Source: Uranotaenia lowii
Taxonomy: Eukaryota; Arthropoda; Insecta; Diptera; Culicidae
Direction of reading: 5' to 3'
Length of the DNA: 64,000 nt
NCBI RefSeq assembly: GCF_029784155.1
Contig: NC_073691.1
Location: 121,249,474 to 121,313,473 of the forward strand
Positions 57,352 to 64,000 of this stretch are shown piece by piece. Under the pieces are notes generated by a model. The model ran no database searches and was not told the origin of the DNA. It was given only the letters and a program-made list of their open reading frames with translations. Within the stretch, counting starts at the first letter, position 1, and each line of letters opens with the position of its first letter. The translations under genes and the position numbers were made by a program.

Positions 57352-57712
57352 CCCGAGCAGACTTTGATGCCTAAATGAATAGCAAACAGATACCAAAATG
57401 AGATATCAATGCCAAAACAATAGCATTATTTGGTGTTGTATTTTTTTCCGATGCCAAAGTTTGGTTTCATCAAAGTATCAAAATGCTGAAATATGATGGC
57501 ACACCTATACCAAAGTAAAGCATTATAACCAAAATGATAGCTCGTTTAGGTTTTGATTTTCCAAGGACAGCTCAATAAGGCATCATTAAGATTTCATTAT
57601 TTTTATAGATCAGAAAAATGAGATCCAAATGAAAGCATGATAAGGCATCATTAAGATTTCATTATTTTTATAGATCAGAAAAATGAGATCCAAATGAAAG
57701 CATGATGTATAT
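57352..57712. mobile_element. MITE with CCCGAGCAGACTTT end, left part
   Basis: Starts CCCGAGCAGACTTTGATGCC and carries the motif ATACCAAAATGA / ATGCCAAA several times. The matching opposite end (AAAGTCTGCTCGGG) lies at 61111-61124 with the same internal motifs. Either one element split by later insertions or two partial copies. Confidence 0.55.
57575..57704. repeat. Perfect 65-bp tandem duplication
   Basis: 57575-57639 and 57640-57704 are identical (ATAAGGCATCATTAAGATTT ... CAAATGAAAGCATG). Inside the CCCGAGCAGACT MITE. 57713-58900 to the right has no recognised feature. Confidence 0.9.
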
Positions 57713-58929
57713 TGTATATGTATATTCTACAAAGAAAAATCAGGTGTTTTAACACATTACGGACCGCGAAGAAATCGAAGCCGAGGAACATCGAAATTCG
57801 GCATTTTTGTTCTCGAAACTTACTGGACCAAATTTTACAATTTTAGTATCTTTGAGTTTGCGAAAGTGTTCAGTTCGATTTAGTTGAAATGAGTTTCATC
57901 ATTAGTAGATATATAACATTTGAAAGCTCTCGATACCCTACTGCCGACTTACATACATTACCGTTAAACCGATAGTTGCCCGAAAGTCACACAAAGCTGA
58001 ATTCGTATTGATTCCGATATTTTTCAGTCACTATGGTCGTCCACCGAAAAACCGGATGCTTCTCGATGTTAGGTTCACAAATCTGTTTTAAATATGATCT
58101 TTGCTCGATTTACGATAAAGACACAATTTGTGGGATCACTTATCGTTCATCTCAGGTGGAATGGTTCTTGGTGAACGTCGATTGAACCTGGACATCTCGG
58201 AACTATTTAGACAGCTTCTCCGTTGCTGCATTTCTAGTATTCTTAGATCTAGGCTTTGTTTTGCGGTATAAAGTATTAAATGTCCCATGTCGCAAGGTGA
58301 GTGCCGAATCCGAAAATTCAAAGTACAATTTACGGCAGCAGTAAAAACGGGATAAAACTGATTTTCAATGCTAAAATTGTGAATCGCGAACCCGCCGACA
58401 AAACTAAAGAAAAAAATCGCGAATCAAAATGTCTAAGAGAAAAAATCAAATAAAAGAGCTCTAATGAAAAAGAGAATACAAGAGAACTTTCCAAACACAA
58501 CCTCGAGACTTTAAACCTCAAATTGAGTAGTTTTGGCCACTGGGCTTCCAGCCCTCAGTTTTAGGTTCGACTGGGCATTCTGAAAACAAATCTCTAGCAA
58601 TCATGTTCCAAATTAAATTCGACGGCCGTCACTTTAATTTAATATTTTCGCAGACATTATAAGCACAAAACTTTTCATTGTCTGCACAATTCGGACACAG
58701 TTCAATGCTGACAACGTCGGCGGCAGTTTTGATCCCTTGCTAAGGAAAAAACAAGTGATGATCAATTCTGTTTTATTTCTGGCCAACCTTAATTTGAGTT
58801 GAAAATCGGGAGCGTGTAGATTAACGTCAATGTTTGTTATGCTTTTTTGATTACATTTTGTTTGGTTGTTTCGTTCGCGTGTTTGCACTCCGTATTATTT
58901 GTTCGCCTCTGAAAACGATTTTAAAAATG

Positions 58930-58950
58930 TGTTCGAAACATAAAAAATAT
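58930..58950. repeat. 21-bp target-site duplication, left copy
   Basis: TGTTCGAAACATAAAAAATA + T, identical to 59401-59421; flanks the SINE. Confidence 0.9.
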
Positions 58951-59400
58951 GTATGTATGTTGGTAATCCACCATGGGTGCACGGATTCACCGCAGTTTCT
59001 GCCAAAGTATGGGTTCACATGCATTCCTTAGATTATTAGGTTCGACAAATCTCCAATGCAGCGCGCCAACATACCCGGACCCCATGGCTTCGTATGAACT
59101 GTTATGTGGTGAATGTATTGCGTATGTTGATGTAAGTATATTTTGGAAGAACGAATCAATCAGGTGGGCTAGTTTACTTACAGGTATTCCGGCATCCGTG
59201 TATATACCTGACCAGCTGGCAACTGATTGAACATTCCAATTATATATTCAGCTATATAATGAAACACATCTTACCTGTCGGCCCACTTATGGGATTCGAA
59301 CCCAAAAGTTTTTCTTGCCGATACCGGGAATCGAACCCAGTACGCCTGGCGTACCAATACCAGACTCGCGCCAGCCTATCCACTAGACCACATCGGCGCT
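58951..59400 (-). mobile_element. SINE with complete tRNA-like head and second B box
   Basis: 450 bp between perfect 21-bp duplications. Minus-strand 59397-59317 folds as a tRNA: acceptor GCCGATG / TATCGGC, D arm around TAGTGGATAGG, T arm CTGGG-TTCGATT-CCCGG, with an enlarged anticodon arm (CTGGCG / CGCCAG). A second B box (TTTTGGGTTCGAATCCCATA) follows ~15 bases later. The 3' region includes GGTGAATCCGTGCACCCATG, like the ends of the foldback at 2870, and a short (CATA)n tail. The two-promoter layout is like the TWIN SINEs of Culex. Confidence 0.85.
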
Positions 59401-59421
59401 TGTTCGAAACATAAAAAATAT
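59401..59421. repeat. 21-bp target-site duplication, right copy
   Basis: Identical to 58930-58950. Confidence 0.9.
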
Positions 59422-60064
59422 TCGAGCTACAAATTGGTAAACGCGAAAGAATATCCGGATTCAGTTCCGGAACAAAAACGGCAGCATCTACCAGCAGCAA
59501 CAGCCAACAGGACGGAGATTGCGTTTTGGTTACAAGGGCCAAGCAACGGTTTGCTGTAAAAACTGTATGTACCATTCGAAAGGCAGGGATGCGGCATCAT
59601 TGGCCAAAGTGGACAATTGTACGGCCGGATGACAGGAACTTCTTACAGGTTAGTTTATTGTATTCTTCATACAACAAAAAAGAACCTGATGTTAGTTTTT
59701 TATGCTTACAGAGAGAATTTACTAGGATATAAGAAAGATATCGCTACAGCACCTCGCTTACGGGTCGGGCGATGAATCATCGAATAGGATGAAAATCGCT
59801 GAAAAAAGCACCTCGCTTAAACAAAGACGGATACACTGCAGAAAATGCAATTGGGAAGAACCAGTGTATACCTATGGATCCAACAACCTTCGGAATGATA
59901 TTTACAAGGTTCACACCTACACCACCGAAGGTTTATTTTTAAAAGTGATAAACTGAACAACAAGGTATCAAAATGACAGTACTTTAAATGATTAGGATTT
60001 CTTTATGTTATGATCTTATGAATAGACAATTATGACGACGTTTAAACGTTAAAAAAAATTGAAT

Positions 60065-60162
60065 GAGAATTAGTCCAAAAGAAACTCATGTCAACAAATT
60101 TGGACATAGTCCAGAGAATTAGTCCAAAAGAAACTCATGCCAACAAATTTGTACATACCCTC
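60065..60162. repeat. ~49-bp tandem duplication
   Basis: GAGAATTAGTCCAAAAGAAA ... CAACAAATTTG occurs at 60065 and again at 60114, with two mismatches. Confidence 0.8.
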
Positions 60163-60316
60163 ATAAGGAAGATAGATATTCGCTGCATCGTATTTGCATC
60201 AATTTTGGATTAAAAAATTCCTGTTTTTCGAAAAAAGTTATAGAAGGGATAACAAGTTTGGTTTTTTATCTGACGTTTTACTTGACAAAGGCTTTAATTT
60301 GTTGATTCTATCGGAG

Positions 60317-60469
60317 TGTTCGTAAATTGATTTGTTCTATCGAAGTGATTTTTTCAATCGATGCTAGGCGTTCGTAAATTAAACAAAATGTATGCAAAAG
60401 CATTGGAAGGTGATTTGACATCTACCAAACAAATTGATGCATCACCCAAACAAATCAGTTTACGAACAC
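60317..60469. repeat. Short foldback
   Basis: GTGTTCGTAAATTGATTTGT (60317) pairs with ACAAATCAGTTTACGAACAC (ending 60469), with one mismatch; a partial inner copy CGTTCGTAAATT lies at 60368. About 150 bp. Confidence 0.7.
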
Positions 60470-60689
60470 GCCGCATATATGTTGGCATCGTTTGCTATAA
60501 ATATCGCAACGTTATACCTATGTAAACATGGACAAATATCGTCTTCACAATCAGTTGCATAAGTTAAGGCGATGTTCATTGTAACGCCGCAATTTATGTA
60601 ACGATTTAAAACGTTATGAGAAATATGTAGAAGTTTTTCAGTTTTCAAAGAATCGTTCAAAAATTTATTATTGCCTAATTAATTGATAT

Positions 60690-61124
60690 TTGGCTATCAT
60701 GCCTTATTATTAAAATTTGGTGAAAGATTGCTGGAATAAAAGTGGTACAATACCACTTTGCTCTGAATTTTCATACAAGCGCAGCCTCAGGTATTCTTAG
60801 TTTTAGTGTCATTCACAGCATAACGATGTCTCGTTTGGCCAGCATTTTTTTTAAATAGGATTTGAAATCACAACGATGCCAAATTTTGGCAGTGAATAAT
60901 ACCTTAAAGTGCCCTCGAAACTCGTTGAATGAAGTTAGCTAAACGAGGCATCATTAAGGTTTCAGTGAAACCTACACTTGGTATAATCGAGGTATCCATA
61001 TATGAAAAGTGAGACCCAAATTTTGGCATTGTACCACCTTTATTCGGGCAAAATGATACCAAATTTTAATCTCAAGGCATGATAGCAAAATTAGGTATAA
61101 TTTTGTCATAAAAGTCTGCTCGGG
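60690..61124. mobile_element. MITE with CCCGAGCAGACTTT end, right part
   Basis: Ends AAAGTCTGCTCGGG at 61124. Shares GGCATCATTAAGGTTTCA, GAGACCCAAATTTTGGCA and ATGATACCAAATTTT motifs with the left part at 57352. Non-coding. Confidence 0.55.
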
Positions 61125-62751
61125 TTGCTTTTTGCTTCTTCGGAAGTTTTACACAATACCTAGTCTGGAAATTTCTGTTGCTTCAAAAATGCAGTACAGA
61201 AGTGAACCAGCCTGTGGCTGAAATTCTCTCAAATAAAGACAAAAAAAAGTATTTTTATATGGTTAATTGATCGAAAACACTCCAAATATTTTCTTCAATT
61301 TCTTCAGCGAAGTTGCAGATAAAGATAACCATTATTAAATTTCAAACTTATTGAAAATACTCCAACATTAGAAAATTACAAAAAAGGTAAAAAAGTATAC
61401 ATGTTTTGCTCATTTCTTTTCTATTTTACTATGTTTGGACCAATACACGAAGTTGAAAAAACTTTGTTTGTTCAACAAAGTAAGGCTAAGTGGGGTAATT
61501 ATAAACAAGGGGTAATTCCGAACAAACTTCGTAAGCGCCGTTAGGGTTATAGTAGGGTCTCAAAACTGATCAAATGTGATAGTCTGCCATTCTATTTATG
61601 GCTCTGGATAAATTTATTTACAGTCTGTTTGTTTTCAAACGACTGTTTCCTTACCCAATCGACATATTTACCGATAAAGTCAGACAATATACTGGACAGC
61701 TCACGATATATGAGTTATATACTTAAATCAATTATAAATTGGGGTTGTTTTAGAATATTTTTACATTCCATTACGACTGAATTAAAACTATGTACATATA
61801 AATATATAATAAATATATGTACCCGAACGATGGAGCACTCAGGTAATTTTCAATCGTGTTTCTTAGAAACTATTATTTAAGATCTATTATCTATCTGATC
61901 CTTTGTAACAGGGTTATATTTTCGTTTTTGTCTAATTATCATTATTATATATAGTTTCGTTAGTTCAATTAAATCGTTCATTACTGTAGTCAATTGCATG
62001 CTAATTTTGGTTTATTTTTCTTATCCTAGGATTACATAAATTTATAATTTATAATTGTTCCTTCCCTAACTTCCCCTATTCGTGTGCGGTTTACATATTC
62101 TGAAGACTTTTTGGCTAGTTTTCAGAAGAGGAACCCTTCAATGGTTGGCGGTTCCGATATAAGCGCCCTAAACGTGTTAAAAGAGGCTATTTTTTTCTCA
62201 AGGCTTATGTTTGGGAAATAGCACAATTTTCCTTCCAGAATTTAAATAAGAACTAGTCATTGTCTCGTAATATTTATTTATTTTTCATATTTTCTGTGAT
62301 ATTTATTTTCATGTAATATTTATTAATTTATTATAATTATTTATTTATTTGTCCTATTTATTTCTTATATCTAATTAATTATCATAGTTATTTATTTCTT
62401 ACATTTATTTATTTATCACTATTTATTGCAAGCCCTCAATATTATTCAGTAAATTATTTGGCAAAATAAGCCAAAGCCGTTACTTGGCATTATCGTTAAA
62501 AATCGTTATTAAAAAATTCAATGTCTTCATTTTTTGGCCCTAAGTTTATGAGTTCCAAGCATGCTTTAATATTATATTATATGTGATTGTTTTTCGAATA
62601 TATTATACTGCTTCGTCAGTAACTCCTCCATTCACCAAAAGTTGAGATCCGTCCAATCACTTCTTGATTGATTCCTGGTGCTTCTTGTTTGAGAACGATT
62701 TGTAATTTGATCTGTAAAAAAAAGAAAGAAATAATTAATTAATTTGTCAAA
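61125..62751. other. AT-rich DNA left of the gag gene; LTR expected here
   Basis: If the gag downstream belongs to an LTR element, its 5' LTR and primer-binding site should lie in this stretch. I could not delimit them because the 3' LTR is outside the window. 62270-62420 is made of TATTTATT-type simple sequence. Confidence 0.35.
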
Positions 62752-64000
62752 ATGTCGATACCCTATCCTTTGGCGGACAACCTTACAAACGAGGAGGTGG
62801 ACTATGAAATTCTTTTGCGGGGTAGAACTAAATAAGCTGAGCAGTTAGATACTCAGGGAAGACATAGATTGTTGTGTAAACTGTTTAAGGACGACCAAGC
62901 AGAAGGAAGGAAATATCCTCCACCATATGCGTTCGAACAAGAGGTAGATTTGATTGATAATCGAATCCAACAACTTTTGGAAATTGCAGTCGAAAAACTA
63001 GACCAAAGAACTGAATCTCGACTCAGACATTACTATTGGAGGTTAAAGAGGCGAGGACGAAGGTACTGAGGCTAGGAGGCAACAAATGAAAATAGAAATC
63101 ACGAGGGTACTTCGAAAACCAAAAAAAGGATTTGAAGCTGTTCATTCAGAGGAAGGGGAACAACAGGCTGTGGGGGTTAGTCCTTCTACGTCCCGTTTGA
63201 CTCCGGGTAAGTCAACGGGAGCGATACCAAAACGGAGTGCAGAGGATCAGGTAGTTCAACCGTCTTATGAGGATCTTCTTAAAAGAGTTTCAGAATTAGA
63301 AACCTTATTGATGCATTCTAGAATTGAAAATCAGAATCATCAGCTTTTGAATACTGGGTTAAATGCCACACCTTCTCGTCAAAGAATTTACCCTACGAGT
63401 GACTCTGAACCAAACAGGCGGGGGCAAATCGTTTTACCTAGACAAAACCCAATGGATAGTGATAGCAGTGAGTCTGAGTCACATGTTCCGATGCGATCCA
63501 GAACTTTTCAAAACTCTTACAGTCGTGATAGGAACCAACGAGGCAGCGATGCCAGTTTCAACTCCAGGTTCTCGACCAATGGACGTCGAAGAGACCAACG
63601 TCCGCAACGTAGGATTGAGAATTGGAAAATTTCATGTTCCGGAGAGGGAAAATCAAATTCAGTGGAAAACTTTTTGTTGAAACTGAAAACGATTGCGGAA
63701 AGGGAAGAGGTATCGAACCATGCTTCACTTGGTCCTAGAAGGTCAAGCTTCAGATTGGTTCTTCACCTATATACACGAGATAACAACCTGGGAAGAATTT
63801 GAGGCTAAAATTCTGTACAGATTTGGTAACCCGAATCAGGACATGGGAATTCGTCAGAAAATAAATGAAAGGAAACAATTCAAAGGAGAATCGTTTATAG
63901 CGTTTGTGACAGAAATCGAGCGCCTTAACAGAATGCTTTCGAGAAGCCTCTCGAAACGCAGGAAATTCGAAGTAGTTTGGGACAATATGCGTCAGCATTA
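62752..64000 (+). pseudogene. Ty3/gypsy-type LTR element gag, partial and broken
   Basis: Capsid-type gag of an LTR retrotransposon, cut by the window edge. ATG at 62752 starts MSIPYPLADNLTNEEVDYEI; a TAA at 62833-62835 interrupts after 27 codons and the frame goes on to a TGA at 63067-63069. A frameshift at about 63045-63066 leads into the frame open to 63802, with a coiled-coil-like piece (YEDLLKRVSELETLLMHSRI, ~63270-63330) and a Ser/Arg-rich stretch. A second frameshift near 63716 leads to the retrotransposon gag domain: LHLVLEGQASDWFFTYI, FEAKILYRFGNPNQDMGIRQ and GESFIAFVTEIERLNRML. This order is typical of insect Ty3/gypsy gag. Nucleocapsid and pol would lie beyond the edge. Confidence 0.8.

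Larger units (their letters stand above)
58927..59950 (+). other. Possible spliced gene remnant interrupted by a SINE
   Basis: Without the SINE (58951-59400 and one 21-bp duplicate) a plus-strand frame opens at ATG 58927 in context AAAATG (MCSKHKKYSSYKLVNAKEYP) and closes with TAA near 59563. An overlapping frame carries on (LVTRAKQRFAVKTVCTIRKA, HHWPKWTIVRPDDRNFLQ) to a donor CAG/GTTAGT at 59648/59649 and an acceptor TTATGCTTACAG at 59711; the 63-base intron size is normal for dipterans. The joined frame stops seven codons later (REFTRI), while a third frame is open from 59728 to 59950 (HCRKCNWEEPVYTYGSNNL). No known family. Most likely a decayed gene or gene fragment; chance is possible. 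Confidence 0.3.

Noticed and set aside
59317..59397. Functional tRNA gene on the minus strand
   Set aside because: Part of a 450-bp insert with 21-bp duplications and a second B box; the anticodon arm is abnormal.

Overview
The window looks like intergenic or intronic DNA of a mosquito (Culicidae, probably culicine). The evidence is the mix of transposable elements: three copies of a Tc1/mariner transposon of the DD37E type known from mosquitoes, a CR1-like LINE with a PHD-finger ORF1, RTE-like LINE fragments, I-clade ORF1 genes, Helitrons ending in ...CTAG, tRNA-headed SINEs including one with two B-box-like boxes, and many foldback/MITE elements. The DNA is AT-rich by eye. I found no intact conventional host gene. 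Species cannot be read from the sequence.

Layout. 0.1-8.6 kb: a MITE, a Helitron 3' part, a DD37E transposon, a foldback element, a GC-motif repeat, then a long decayed CR1-like LINE on the minus strand whose RT is split by a SINE. 8.6-13.7 kb: a MITE, a LINE linker scrap, unassigned DNA, and a MITE carrying a near-perfect 230-bp hairpin. 13.9-16.4 kb: a degenerate ~150-bp tandem array. 16.9-23.1 kb: a tRNA-like SINE, a broken DD37E-like transposase, a foldback with inverted tRNA-like modules, and a 1.33-kb palindrome. 23.5-24.9 kb: a complete gag-only (ORF1-only) retroposon with perfect target-site duplications. 25-29 kb: nothing recognisable. 29.2-32.5 kb: remnants of an I-clade ORF1, an RTE-like LINE (split by a 720-bp insertion) and an I-like RT. 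35.4-38.4 kb: a TTAA MITE, a SINE and an RTE endonuclease-RT. 40.5-44.4 kb: three Helitrons head-to-tail. 44.4-50.3 kb: a MITE, RTE ends, a SINE and two more DD37E copies. 50.4-61.1 kb: nested MITEs, foldbacks and a SINE, with one possible spliced gene fragment at 58.9-60.0 kb. 62.7-64 kb: the gag of a Ty3/gypsy-type LTR element running off the right edge.

How the parts relate. Almost all coding capacity belongs to transposons and carries stops or frameshifts, so nothing here appears autonomously active. The non-autonomous elements fit the autonomous ones: the deleted DD37E copy keeps its TIRs, and the SINEs depend on LINE machinery. Insertions nest in readable order (SINE in CR1 RT; hairpin in MITE; MITE next to a DD37E fragment; 720-bp unit in RTE). 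The best candidates for something unusual are the gag-only retroposon (23491-24850), the Helitron tandem (40536-44397) and the long hairpins at 12.3, 18.3 and 20.3 kb, which could give double-stranded RNA if transcribed.
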